Assembly (NCBI RefSeq): GCF_028274965.1
Contig: NZ_JAQCNO010000059.1
Span: forward strand, 1-38,574
Reading direction: 5' to 3'
DNA: 38,574 bases
DNA from: Natronomonas sp.
Lineage (GTDB): Archaea; Halobacteriota; Halobacteria; Halobacteriales; Haloarculaceae
Shown here: positions 7,419-16,293 of the stretch, piece after piece
Position numbering within the stretch: the first letter of the stretch is position 1
Layout: each line of letters begins with the position of its first letter
Program-made: the position numbers and the translations under genes
The notes under the pieces: model-generated
Database searches by the model: none
The model's input: the letters and a program-made list of their open reading frames with translations, nothing else
What the model was told of the DNA's origin: nothing

Positions 7419-9308
7419 ATGACGGGGTCGAACACCGAACGGCAAGCGAGACTGTCGCGGCGACGGGCGATCGCCGCGCTCGGCGCGGGGGCGACCACCG
7501 CCTTAGCCGGGTGCGGCGGCAACGGCAACGGCGGCGGTGGCGGCGGCGGAACGCTCCTCACGCCGGAGGGCGATCAGGTCGTCCTCGACGTGTACCACAA
7601 CAGCGCCTCGGAGACACAACAGCTCGTCGCGGAGTTCATCGGACAGGAGCTGTCGGCGAACCTCGGGATCGAGGTCGAGATCGAGCCGATAGACGGGGTC
7701 CGGTTCAACGACGAGTACTGGACGGCGGAGGCCGAAGGGGGCTCCGACACGGTCGGCGGCGAGACCGTCGAGTGGAGCGAGCCGACGCCGAGAAACCCCG
7801 GGCCGCGTTCGGTCACGTCGAACGAGGCGTGGGACATGTCGCTCGTGATCGGGCTGAACACGTACCCGCTGAACCCCCAGACGAACCGGGTGTTTTTCGA
7901 CGGCGCGAACAGCCGGTACAACCCGGTCGGGTACTACCCCGAGTTCGACGCGGCGGGGCTGTTCGAGGAGGCCGGCGCGGCGACCACCGAATCGGAGATC
8001 GCGTCGGTCTTCGAGGAGATCTTCGTCAACATCGCCGCCGAACAGCCCTACATCATGCTGACGTTCACCGACAGCATCACCGGCTACAACCCCGAGCTCC
8101 GGGGGCCGGTCGAGGAGTTCTCGAACGGCTGGGACTTCGCGGGGTGGTTCACCGAGGCCGGGGGCGCCGACGAAAGCGCCGGGCTCCCCGAGGACATCGA
8201 GGAACCCCCCGCGGTCGAGGGCTCGTACAACAGCGTCAGCGGATCGGCGTTCAGCACGCTGAACCCGCTGTACAACACCGAAAGCGGCGCCGGAACGGCG
8301 ATCGACCGGGCGCTGGATCAGGGGTACACCTTCGACGAGAACCAGGAGTACTTCCCACTTTTGTACGACATGTCGACGGACCGCGGCGAGGTCTGGGTGT
8401 TCGAGGTCCGCGATGGCCTGCGGTTCAGCGATCCCTACGGCTCGGTCGACGCCGAGACGTTCGTCTACCTGATCGAGGAGCTGCATCAAAGCGAGTGGGC
8501 GAACACGGCGAACGCCATCGAGTGGAGCGGCGTCAACGTCGAGGTGACCGGCGACCTCGAGTTCCAGGCCGAGCTCCCGGAGCCGCGGCTGCTGTGGCCG
8601 GAGAGCTTCGATCCCCTCGAATACCCCATCCCGCGGGGGCTGCTCGAACCGTACGTCGAAAACGAGGACAGGGAGGGCCTCCAGCGCAACGAGGAACTGC
8701 TCGAGTTGGCGTTCACCGGCAACCTGGGGCCGTACGTGCTCGAGGAGTGGAACCGGGGCTCGGGGACGACCTACACGCGCAACGACGAGTACTACCTCCG
8801 GAACATCGAGGAGGGGCCGGCGCTGTTCGAGAACGCGCCCTACTTCGAGGAGTCGACGATCGAGGTCATCGAGTCGCAGGCCTCGCGGCTCGGCGCGCTC
8901 GAGACCGGGGAGGCGGACTCGGCGGGGATCCCGCCGGAGCGCTTCGAGGATTTCGACGAGAACCCCGACGTGAGCGTGTACCAGGTGCCACAGTCGTTCA
9001 ACCGCATCCTCTCGGTCAACATGCGGGACAACGGCTGGAGCGCCGGGCCGGGCAACCTCTTTCAGTTCGTCGAATTCCGGCGCGCGATGGCCAGCGCGAT
9101 CGGGAAGACGGAGCTCATCGAGGGCGTCTACCGGGGGCTCGCACAGCCACACTACACCTGGCAGCCGCGCTTCTCGGACTTTTACCCCGGCGACGACGTG
9201 GTCGAGACGTACGGCACGGGCGATCTCTACGGGCCGGACGTGGCGCGGGAGTTCGCCAGAGCGGCGATCGAACGCTCCGAGTTCGACTACCGCTACGCCG
9301 AGGAATGA
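7419..9308 (+). CDS. peptide/nickel-type ABC transporter substrate-binding lipoprotein, apparently circularly permuted
   Basis: 629 residues from the ATG at 7419; the frame is open further upstream, but this start places a Tat signal SRRRAIAALGAG and lipobox LAGC (Cys32) at the N-terminus. A Gly-rich linker follows. Residues about 265-629 read like the normal beginning and middle of a family-5 binding protein: FSTLNPLYNTES, RDGLRFSDPYGSVDAETFVY, LGPYVLEEWNRG, FVEFRRAMASAIGKTELIEG and AREFARAAIE. Residues about 45-245 read like its normal end: VLDVYHNSASETQQLVAEFI, LGIEVEIEPIDGVRFN, WDMSLVIGLNTYPLNP and EEIFVNIAAEQPYIML. The C-terminal part therefore comes first, joined through an acidic Pro/Glu linker (246-268). 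It should still fold into two lobes. It heads a five-gene importer operon; the substrate is not predictable. Confidence 0.9.
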   Translation: MTGSNTERQARLSRRRAIAALGAGATTALAGCGGNGNGGGGGGGTLLTPEGDQVVLDVYHNSASETQQLVAEFIGQELSANLGIEVEIEPIDGVRFNDEYWTAEAEGGSDTVGGETVEWSEPTPRNPGPRSVTSNEAWDMSLVIGLNTYPLNPQTNRVFFDGANSRYNPVGYYPEFDAAGLFEEAGAATTESEIASVFEEIFVNIAAEQPYIMLTFTDSITGYNPELRGPVEEFSNGWDFAGWFTEAGGADESAGLPEDIEEPPAVEGSYNSVSGSAFSTLNPLYNTESGAGTAIDRALDQGYTFDENQEYFPLLYDMSTDRGEVWVFEVRDGLRFSDPYGSVDAETFVYLIEELHQSEWANTANAIEWSGVNVEVTGDLEFQAELPEPRLLWPESFDPLEYPIPRGLLEPYVENEDREGLQRNEELLELAFTGNLGPYVLEEWNRGSGTTYTRNDEYYLRNIEEGPALFENAPYFEESTIEVIESQASRLGALETGEADSAGIPPERFEDFDENPDVSVYQVPQSFNRILSVNMRDNGWSAGPGNLFQFVEFRRAMASAIGKTELIEGVYRGLAQPHYTWQPRFSDFYPGDDVVETYGTGDLYGPDVAREFARAAIERSEFDYRYAEE

Positions 9309-9340
9309 ACCGAGCACACCCCCTGGAGGAGTGAGACGCG

Positions 9341-10315
9341 ATGGGACTGCCACGGTACGTCGCCGCGAGGGTCGTCTGGGCCGCGGTCGTGTCGCTCGTC
9401 ATCGTCACGATCACCTTCGGGCTGATGGCGGCGGCGCCGAACCCGGCGGTCCAGGAGGCCGCAACGCAGGCGGCACTCGAGGGCGGCGACCCCGAGGAGG
9501 CGGTCGAGCGCGAACGGGAGCTCCGCGGGCTCGACGAACCGCTGCACGTCAGATACGCCGATTTCCTCCGGGGCGTGTACACGCTCAACTGGGGGTGGTC
9601 GGACCTCCAGAACAGACCGGTCTCGGAGGCGCTCTCGGAGGCGCTGTTCTACACCGCGCAGTACTCGGTGCCCTGGACGGTGCTGACGCTTCTGATCGGA
9701 CCGCTCATCGGGGTGTACTCAGCGGCCAACATGTACAGCTGGCGGGACCACCTCGCGACCGGCGTCGCCTTCTTCGGGTACGCGATCCCGAACTTCTTTT
9801 TCGGGATCATCCTGCTGTTGCTGTTCGGCGTCTACCTGGAGTGGATCCCGGTCGTCTACAACACGGACGTCGCCGTCTTCAGCCTCGAGAACGCCAGACA
9901 GCTCGCGATCCCGGTGTTCGTTCTCGTGACGGGGTCGATCGGGGCGATCATGCGGGTGTCCAGAAACGAGTCCGCCGAGTTCCGGAACGCCGACTTCATG
10001 AAGACGGCCAAAGCCAAGGGCGTCTCGCCGCTTCGGGCCTACGCGTACCACGTCATGCGCCCGACGATGGTCCCGCTTTCGACGACGGTCGTCGGCCAGT
10101 TGCTCGCGATCTTTCTGGGCTCGTCGCTGCTCGTCGAGGTCGTGTTCGGGATCCCCGGGCTCGGGCGGCTGACCTTCGATGCGCTCATCGCACAGGACAC
10201 GAACCTCGTGTTGGGGACGACCCTGCTTTTCACCTTCGTCGCGGTGGTCGGAAACCTCATCGAGGACATCGTCTTCACCGTGTTGGACCCCCGCATCAGC
10301 TACGACGACAGATAA
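9341..10315 (+). CDS. ABC importer permease 1 (DppB/OppB type)
   Basis: 324 residues. An N-terminal helix (YVAARVVWAAVVSLVIVTIT) is followed by a long outside loop containing RERELRGLDEPLHVRYADFL, the DppB hallmark. Five more membrane helices follow. The cytoplasmic coupling segment is KTAKAKGVSPLRAYAYHVMR, close to the consensus for contacting the ATPase. It forms the pore with the next gene product. It lies 32 bases after the binding-protein stop, with a GGAGG-like sequence shortly before the ATG. Confidence 0.93.
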   Translation: MGLPRYVAARVVWAAVVSLVIVTITFGLMAAAPNPAVQEAATQAALEGGDPEEAVERERELRGLDEPLHVRYADFLRGVYTLNWGWSDLQNRPVSEALSEALFYTAQYSVPWTVLTLLIGPLIGVYSAANMYSWRDHLATGVAFFGYAIPNFFFGIILLLLFGVYLEWIPVVYNTDVAVFSLENARQLAIPVFVLVTGSIGAIMRVSRNESAEFRNADFMKTAKAKGVSPLRAYAYHVMRPTMVPLSTTVVGQLLAIFLGSSLLVEVVFGIPGLGRLTFDALIAQDTNLVLGTTLLFTFVAVVGNLIEDIVFTVLDPRISYDDR

Positions 10316-10319
10316 GCCA

Positions 10320-11507
10320 ATGACGAGTGAGAAACCGGACCGGTTCGATCGGGTCGATTGGTCGGCCTACGAGGGCTCGGGCGGCGTCGACCCCTCGGTC
10401 AACACCGTCGGAGCGATCGGAACGACGCTGCCGTTGGTCGCGCTTTTCGTCTACGACCGGCAGTTCGTCGGCGAGCGGGAGGCGACCTTCGGCGCGGTCG
10501 GGCTCGAGGCCGACTGGAGTGGCCTCGAGTACCTCTTCGCGTTCACCCTGATCCTGTTCGTGTGGTACGTGCTCGTTCCGCTGTACCAGAACCCCCGGAT
10601 GACGCGGTACTACTGGAGGGAGTTCACGCGGAACCGACCGGCGGTCGTCAGCCTCGGGTGGCTCCTCGTCGTGTTCGTCGGCGGGCTGCTCGGACCGCTC
10701 GTGGTGAGCGCGCCCGAACAGAGCGTCCTCGCCGGACACCAGCCCCCGGTGTATCTCTCGATCGATACGGCGAACGTCGCGCAGTGTCTCGGGGAGGTCC
10801 GCGGCGGGCGGTGTTACGGGACCTGGGAGTACCCGCTCGGAACGACCCGGGGCGGCAAGGGCGTGTTCAGGTCGATCGTGTACGGGATGAGGATAAGCGT
10901 CCAGATCGCCTTTATCACGACGACGATCGTCGCGACCATCGGGATCACGTTCGGAACAGTAAGCGCCTACGCCGGCGGGTGGGTCGACGAGGCAATGATG
11001 CGGTTCGTCGACGTCGTGTTGTCGTTTCCGACGCTTCTGATGTTCCTGTTGATCCTGTACATTTACGGGGCCGGCCTCGGCATGTTCATCGTCGTGTTCT
11101 CGCTTTTCGCCTGGGGCGGCACGGCGCGGTACGTCCGCAGCAAGTCGCTGTCGGTCTCGGAGGAGACGTACGTCAGCGCGGCCCGGATCAGCGGCGCGAG
11201 CACCACCCGGATCGTCCGACGCCACGTCGTCCCCAACACCGCCAGCAGCATCGTCACCCAGCTCACGCTTCTCGTCCCCGGGTTCTTGCTCGCCGAGGCA
11301 CAGCTCGCCTTCCTCGGGTTGGGCGATACGAGCCTCCCGTCGTGGGGACAGCTCATCGCCGCCGGGCGCAGCGACCTCGGGTTCGCGCCCTGGATCGTCG
11401 TAGCGCCCGGTATCGTGCTGTTTCTCACGATCCTCGCGTTCAACTTCCTCGGCGACGCGCTGTTGGACGCGTTGGACCCCGAGGCGGCGGCGGAGGTCGA
11501 GCGATGA
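10320..11507 (+). CDS. ABC importer permease 2 (DppC/OppC type)
   Basis: 395 residues from the ATG at 10320, 4 bases after the previous stop; a longer upstream frame only overlaps the first permease. The N-terminal ~130 residues add two membrane helices (about 35-46 and 70-85) and a third near 110-130, with linkers, before the permease domain. DppC proteins usually have a shorter N-terminus. The core includes GTTRGGKGVFRSIVYGMRIS, SLSVSEETYVSAARISGAST (the coupling helix region) and FLGLGDTSLPSWGQL, all typical of DppC. The stop overlaps the start of the first ATPase (ATGA), showing tight coupling. Confidence 0.93.
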   Translation: MTSEKPDRFDRVDWSAYEGSGGVDPSVNTVGAIGTTLPLVALFVYDRQFVGEREATFGAVGLEADWSGLEYLFAFTLILFVWYVLVPLYQNPRMTRYYWREFTRNRPAVVSLGWLLVVFVGGLLGPLVVSAPEQSVLAGHQPPVYLSIDTANVAQCLGEVRGGRCYGTWEYPLGTTRGGKGVFRSIVYGMRISVQIAFITTTIVATIGITFGTVSAYAGGWVDEAMMRFVDVVLSFPTLLMFLLILYIYGAGLGMFIVVFSLFAWGGTARYVRSKSLSVSEETYVSAARISGASTTRIVRRHVVPNTASSIVTQLTLLVPGFLLAEAQLAFLGLGDTSLPSWGQLIAAGRSDLGFAPWIVVAPGIVLFLTILAFNFLGDALLDALDPEAAAEVER

Positions 11508-12703
11508 GCGGGACCGACCGGGATCCGGAGGTGGAGGCGGAGGCGGATTTGGACGCCGAGACCGAAGCGACCGCGGAGGGAGGTGACGAGCCGCTTCTCG
11601 CCGTGGAGGGGCTCAGAACGACCTTCGAGACTGACGCCGGGACGCTCGTCGCCGTCGACGGGATCGACTTCACCGTCTCGGAGGGCGAGACGGTCTGTCT
11701 GGTCGGCGAGTCCGGGTCGGGCAAGACGGTCGCGACGGAGTCGATCACCCGCCTCGTGGACTCGCCGCCGGGACACATCGAGGGCCGCGTCCGGTTTCGG
11801 GGGCACGATCTCCTCGCGATGGACGCGGAGGCGATCCGGTCGGTTCGCGGCCCCGGGATCGCCCACGTGTTTCAGAACCCACAGGACGCGTTGAACCACT
11901 GTTACACGGTCGGGTGGCAGATCGTCGAGGCGATCCGGGTCCACGAGGACGTGAGCGAGGCGGCGGCCAGGGCCCGGGCGGTCGAGCTTCTCGATCGGGT
12001 CGGGATCGCAAACCCAAGCGCGCGCTTCGACGACTACCCCCACGAGTTCTCCGGCGGGCAGAAACAGCGGGTGATGATCGCGGTGGCGCTGGCCGGCGAT
12101 CCGGACCTGCTCGTCGCCGACGAGCCGACGACGGCGCTCGACGTGACGGTGCAGGCGCGGATACTCGAGCTCCTCTCGGAGCTGCAGGCGGAGTTCGGGA
12201 TGGGCGTCCTCTTCGTCACCCACGACCTCGGCGTCGTCGCGGAGATCGCCGACCGGGTCGTGGTGATGTACGCCGGGAAGGTCATGGAGCGCGGCAGCGT
12301 GCTCGACGTGTTCGAGCGGCCGAGTCACCCCTACACGCGGGCGCTGTTGTCGTGTCTGCCCGGGCGGGGAAACGAGGTGACCGGGATCGAGGGCTCGCTA
12401 CCGGACCCGACGGCGCCGCCGGAGGGCTGTCGGTTCGCGCCGCGGTGTGAGCACGCGATCGGGGCGTGTCGCCGCGGCGAACAGCCGCCCGAAACCGAAC
12501 TCACCGAGGGCCACGGCGTCTCCTGTGTGTTCTACCGGGACGGGCGGGATCCGTCGGTCGTCCGCGGGAACGGGAACGGGAACGGGAGCGGGGACGGAAG
12601 CGACGCCGAAACAAAGAGACGGGACGCGAGCCGGAACGGGAGCCGAAGCGCCGACGCGTCGACACCCGGTACCGGCGGCGCGGAGGGATCGGACGGTGGC
12701 TGA
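11504..12703 (+). CDS. ABC importer ATPase 1 (DppD/OppD type)
   Basis: 399 residues from the ATG at 11504, which overlaps the previous stop by 4 bases. An acidic 30-residue N-terminal tail precedes Walker A GESGSGKT (68-75). The Q-loop region [12 protein letters not shown], signature [12 protein letters not shown] and Walker [13 protein letters not shown] follow. The C-terminal oligopeptide domain has the cysteine cluster CRFAPRC...C...C expected for DppD. After it comes a low-complexity Gly/Asn/Ser/Arg tail encoded partly by GGGAAC repeats. It hydrolyses ATP on the cytoplasmic face to drive uptake. Confidence 0.94.
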   Translation: MSGTDRDPEVEAEADLDAETEATAEGGDEPLLAVEGLRTTFETDAGTLVAVDGIDFTVSEGETVCLVGESGSGKTVATESITRLVDSPPGHIEGRVRFRGHDLLAMDAEAIRSVRGPGIAHVFQNPQDALNHCYTVGWQIVEAIRVHEDVSEAAARARAVELLDRVGIANPSARFDDYPHEFSGGQKQRVMIAVALAGDPDLLVADEPTTALDVTVQARILELLSELQAEFGMGVLFVTHDLGVVAEIADRVVVMYAGKVMERGSVLDVFERPSHPYTRALLSCLPGRGNEVTGIEGSLPDPTAPPEGCRFAPRCEHAIGACRRGEQPPETELTEGHGVSCVFYRDGRDPSVVRGNGNGNGSGDGSDAETKRRDASRNGSRSADASTPGTGGAEGSDGG

Positions 12704-14051
12704 CGGGGCGTCCCGGGCGGGGGCCGAACCCCTGTTGTCAGTCCGGGATCTGCGGAAGCACTACCCGATCACGGAGGGGCTCCTCTCGCGGGAGGTGGGG
12801 TCGACGAAGGCCGTCGACGGGGTCAGTTTCGACGTCTACCCCGGCGAGACGCTCGGGCTCGTCGGCGAGTCGGGCTGTGGGAAATCAACGGTGGCGAAGT
12901 CGATCGTCCGCCTCGAGGAGCCGACCGGCGGCGAGGTGCGGTTCAACGGGGCGAGCAGAGGCGAGACGGGGGCGGGCGGCGGCGACGGGCCGCACCCGAA
13001 CGACGTGACCCGGTTCGACCGCGCGGAGTTGAAGTCGTTCCGACGGGACGTCCAGATGGTGTTTCAGGACCCCACGTCGAGTTTCGATCCCCGGATGACC
13101 GTCGGCAGTTCCGTCGCCGAGATGCTTCTCGTCCACGGGATGACCGACGGCGAAACGCGGCGGGCGATCGTCGAGGACCTACTGGAGCGCGTCGGGCTCT
13201 CGGCGTCGGACTACGACCGGTATCCCCACGAGTTCTCCGGCGGGCAGAAACAGCGGATCGCCCTCGCCCGGGCGCTCGTGTTGAACCCCGAACTCGTGAT
13301 CGCCGACGAGCCGGTCTCGGCGCTCGACGTGTCGGTCCAGGCGAAGGTCCTCTCGTTGATCGACGAGTTGCAGTCGGCGTTCGGGCTGTCGCTGCTGTTT
13401 ATCAGCCACGACATGTCCGTCATCCGTCGGATCTGCGACCGCGTCGCGGTGATGTACCTCGGCGAGATCGTCGAGGTCGGCCCGGTCGCGGACGTGTTCG
13501 CCGACCCCCAACACCCCTACACCGAGGCGCTCCTGTCGGCGGTGCCGCGGCCGGACCCGCGGGCCGATCCCGACCGGATCGAACTGACCGGGACGGTTCC
13601 GGACCCCGCCGATCCGCCCTCGGGGTGTCGGTTTCACACGCGCTGTCACCGCGTGGTGCAGCCGGAGGGCGTCGACGTCGAGCAGTCGGCGTGGCGGCGG
13701 GTGCTCGATTTCCGCGAGCGGCTGCGGGACGGGGACCTCGAGGTCGACGCCGGCGCGGCGGACCGAACGGCGGCGTCCGGCGGTCCGAGCGCTGCGGGCG
13801 TCCGCGCCGAGTTCGACCTCCCGGAGCGGCTCGGCGACGAGCGGGCCGAGCGGGCCCTCGAGGCAGCGATCGAACGCCTCGTCGCCGGCGACGAGGCGGC
13901 GGCGATAGAGCGCCTCTCGGAGGTGTTCCGAACGCCGTGTGAGACGACCGTCCCCGAGTGGACCGACCACGGCGGCGGTCACGGGTCGGCGTGCATCCGT
14001 CACCGATCGGCGGAGCTATCGGACGACCTCGAGGGCATAGAGACCGACTGA
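12696..14051 (+). CDS. ABC importer ATPase 2 (DppF/OppF type) with long insert in its cysteine cluster
   Basis: 451 residues. The start is taken as GTG 12696, overlapping the previous gene by 8 bases; the frame is open upstream, but that part would lie inside the first ATPase. Walker A GESGCGKST (57-65), Q-loop MVFQDPTSSFDPRM, signature [15 protein letters not shown] and Walker B VIADEPVSALD are intact. In the C-terminal domain the first cysteines (C311, C317) are separated from the second pair (C415, C433) by about 97 mostly helical, acidic residues. From memory, a QPEG-type insert like this is common in haloarchaeal DppF. This is the last gene of the importer operon. Confidence 0.93.
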   Translation: MADGASRAGAEPLLSVRDLRKHYPITEGLLSREVGSTKAVDGVSFDVYPGETLGLVGESGCGKSTVAKSIVRLEEPTGGEVRFNGASRGETGAGGGDGPHPNDVTRFDRAELKSFRRDVQMVFQDPTSSFDPRMTVGSSVAEMLLVHGMTDGETRRAIVEDLLERVGLSASDYDRYPHEFSGGQKQRIALARALVLNPELVIADEPVSALDVSVQAKVLSLIDELQSAFGLSLLFISHDMSVIRRICDRVAVMYLGEIVEVGPVADVFADPQHPYTEALLSAVPRPDPRADPDRIELTGTVPDPADPPSGCRFHTRCHRVVQPEGVDVEQSAWRRVLDFRERLRDGDLEVDAGAADRTAASGGPSAAGVRAEFDLPERLGDERAERALEAAIERLVAGDEAAAIERLSEVFRTPCETTVPEWTDHGGGHGSACIRHRSAELSDDLEGIETD

Positions 14052-14158
14052 AGCACCCGCCGGATGCGGCCCGGGTGCCCGAAAGCCGGGCGGCGGAACG
14101 GCGGGACGAGAGCAGTCCACGCCTCCGGCGGGGCGGTAGTGTGGCCGCATCCGCGTGG

Positions 14159-14166
14159 TATTTTGC
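14159..14166 (+). promoter_or_regulatory. TATA-like box of sppA
   Basis: TATTTTGC ends 26 bases before the ATG at 14192. It is the AT-rich spot in an otherwise GC-rich 140-base gap after the ABC operon. Confidence 0.5.
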
Positions 14167-14191
14167 TGTGGAGGCTGTTACCTGGTATCGA

Positions 14192-15220
14192 ATGTCATCT
14201 AATCGTCTTACGGCCGCGGTCGACGCCGCCGACGCGTTCCTGCGCCGGTTGGGTCGGTCCTACGTGTTGGTCGTCGTCGTCGCACTCGTTGTCGGATCGC
14301 TGCTCGCGCCGGTCGTGTTCTTCGGCGTCGCGTCGGACCCGGCACAGGTCGCCGTCGTCCCCATCGCGGGCACCATCGACGGCCCGAACGAACAGCGCGT
14401 CGGACAGCAGCTCGAACGGGCCCAAGAGGACCCGAACGTCGAGGCGGTCGTGTTGGTGATAAACAGCGGCGGCGGGAGCGCGGCGGCCAGCGAGGAGCTC
14501 TATCTCGAGGTGAAACGGACGGCCGAGGTGATGCCGGTCGTGACCGCCGTCGACGCCGGCGCGCTGTCGGGGGCGTACTACGCCGCGGCCCCGAGCGACG
14601 AGATGTACGCCAAGCCGGCCTCGGCCGTCGGCAGCGTCGGCGTCATCACGACCGCGCCCTCGGATCTCGAACCGAACGACATCGTGTTGACGACCGGCCC
14701 CTCAAAGACCGCGCCCGACGACCTCCGGGAGTTCGCCTACCAGCGCCAGGAGATCAGCAACGCCTTCGCCAACGCCGTCCTCGAGCACCGCGGATCGGAC
14801 ATGGAGATCACGCGGGGCGAACTCACCGAGGCGAACACGTACACGGGGACGACCGCGAACGAACTCGGGTTGGTCGACCGGATCGGCGGCCGCGAGCGCG
14901 CCGTCGCGAGGGCCGCCGAACTGGCCGAACTCGACGAGTACGCCGTCACCGTTCTGCGGGGCGAGGGCACCGTCCGGTTCATCTCGCAGGCCAACTACGT
15001 CGCCGCCGACAGCCCGCAAAAAGAGACCGTCTCGCCGTCGTATCTCACCGGGCAGCGGACGGAGGCCTCGGGCGCGATCAACCACCTCGCGATCCCCGCG
15101 GAGTATGCGGTCTCGGAGGCGGCGCGTCCGAACCCGAACCCGAACCCGAGCGCGAACTCGGCGGACCCCCCGGATGAGGGCGCCGGTGGGGACCGAACGG
15201 AGGCGACGGCGGATGAGTGA
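14192..15220 (+). CDS. sppA: signal peptide peptidase SppA (S49 family)
   Basis: 342 residues from the ATG at 14192, supported by the TATA-like box. One membrane anchor (about 24-46) is followed by the ClpP-like S49 domain with PIAGTIDG, VLVINSGGGSAAASEELY and DAGALSGAYYAAAPSDEMYA. The likely nucleophile is Ser126 (ALSGAYY). The general base is probably Lys172 in TGPSKTAP, by analogy with the Ser/Lys pair of single-domain SppA enzymes. ASAVGSVGVI and LGLVDRIGG are also family signatures. It degrades signal peptides or other membrane peptides at the outer face. The tail is a Asn-Pro repeat coded by CCCGAA-type hexamers. Its stop overlaps the next gene. Confidence 0.92.
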   Translation: MSSNRLTAAVDAADAFLRRLGRSYVLVVVVALVVGSLLAPVVFFGVASDPAQVAVVPIAGTIDGPNEQRVGQQLERAQEDPNVEAVVLVINSGGGSAAASEELYLEVKRTAEVMPVVTAVDAGALSGAYYAAAPSDEMYAKPASAVGSVGVITTAPSDLEPNDIVLTTGPSKTAPDDLREFAYQRQEISNAFANAVLEHRGSDMEITRGELTEANTYTGTTANELGLVDRIGGRERAVARAAELAELDEYAVTVLRGEGTVRFISQANYVAADSPQKETVSPSYLTGQRTEASGAINHLAIPAEYAVSEAARPNPNPNPSANSADPPDEGAGGDRTEATADE

Positions 15221-16283
15221 GGATCCGCCCGAGGAGCCGAGCGAGCCCGCGGCCCGCTCCGACCCCGAACCCGAACCCGAACCAGAGCCCACGGACCGCA
15301 CGGTACGCGAACCGACGCGGCCGGGGACGGCCCCGGACGGCGCCGACGGGGGCGACGACTCCGGGATCGACTCGGGGCTGTACCAACGCCTCAAGATCGG
15401 GGGCGTACTCGTCGTTTCGGTGCTCGTTCTCGCGGCGATCGCCGGCGCGACCGTCGCCCCGACGCCGTCGACGCAGTCGGTCGACAACGCGCCGGATCCA
15501 GAGACGCCGCCGGAGGCCTTCGGGAGCGGCGTCGTCGTCGATCGGATCGACGCCGAGGGCGAGGTGGCCGTCGCGGAGGAACTCACCGTTGAGGGCGGAC
15601 AGCCACAACAGACCGTCCTCATCGAGGAGACGGGGACGTTCGATCAATCGGAGATCAGACAGCTCGTTCGCGCAACGACGGTCGCCGGCCACGAGGTCCG
15701 GTTCGGCGGCGACGAGAGCCTCAACGAGTCGCTGTCCGACGTCGACGCGTACGTACTCGTCGCGCCGCAGGAGGGGTTCACCGAGAGCGAACTCGAGGCG
15801 ATCACGTCCTTTACCGACCGCGGCGGCCGGCTGATCCTCCTGGGGAGCCCCGATCGGGTCCGCGTGAGCGCCTTCGGCGGAATCACGACCGTCGAGACCG
15901 ACATGCGGACCGTCGCGAGCGAGTACGGCATCGTCTTCGGGAACCGGTATCTCTACGACACCGTGGACAACGACGCCGGCTACCGCCAGGTCTTCGCGGA
16001 GCCGACGAACGAGACGTTCCCGACGGTCCCCGCACTCGAGGCCGATCGCGTCGTCCTCTCGACGGCGACCCGGGTCGAGTCCCGCGACGGGACGGTGTTG
16101 CTCCGGACGCCGGAAACGACGAAGCTCTCCGACGGGGGCACGGCCGGGCGCTATCCGGTCGCCGTGGTCGAGGGCAACGCCTTGGCGATCGGCGACACGG
16201 CGTTTCTGTCCGAGCAGAACCACAACGTCGCGGACAACGAGGAGCTCGTCGCGTACGTCGTCGAGTTCGCGCTCGGGGCGTAG
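15213..16283 (+). CDS. DUF4350-type membrane-anchored protein
   Basis: 356 residues. The start at 15213 overlaps the sppA stop by 8 bases (an upstream frame exists but lies inside sppA). An acidic N-terminal tail with a PEPEPEPEP run is followed by one membrane helix (about 63-80, GVLVVSVLVLAAIAGATVAP). The outside domain has the Rossmann-like pattern DAYVLVAPQEGFTESELEAI and TDRGGRLILLGSPDRVRVS, found in DUF4350 and GldG-like proteins. It ends with a strand/helix containing AIGDTAFLSEQNHNVADNEE. The function is unknown; overlap with sppA suggests joint expression and perhaps joint work at the membrane surface. Confidence 0.8.
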   Translation: MSEDPPEEPSEPAARSDPEPEPEPEPTDRTVREPTRPGTAPDGADGGDDSGIDSGLYQRLKIGGVLVVSVLVLAAIAGATVAPTPSTQSVDNAPDPETPPEAFGSGVVVDRIDAEGEVAVAEELTVEGGQPQQTVLIEETGTFDQSEIRQLVRATTVAGHEVRFGGDESLNESLSDVDAYVLVAPQEGFTESELEAITSFTDRGGRLILLGSPDRVRVSAFGGITTVETDMRTVASEYGIVFGNRYLYDTVDNDAGYRQVFAEPTNETFPTVPALEADRVVLSTATRVESRDGTVLLRTPETTKLSDGGTAGRYPVAVVEGNALAIGDTAFLSEQNHNVADNEELVAYVVEFALGA

Positions 16284-16293
16284 CCGGCGGGGC

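Noticed and set aside
7503-9353. 616-codon reverse-strand frame opposite the binding protein
   Set aside because: Antisense frame made by codon bias; the + strand frame has signal, lipobox and family motifs.
12447-12695. Upstream extension of the second importer ATPase
   Set aside because: Lies wholly inside the first ATPase gene and is Arg/Pro-rich; GTG 12696 gives a normal N-terminus.
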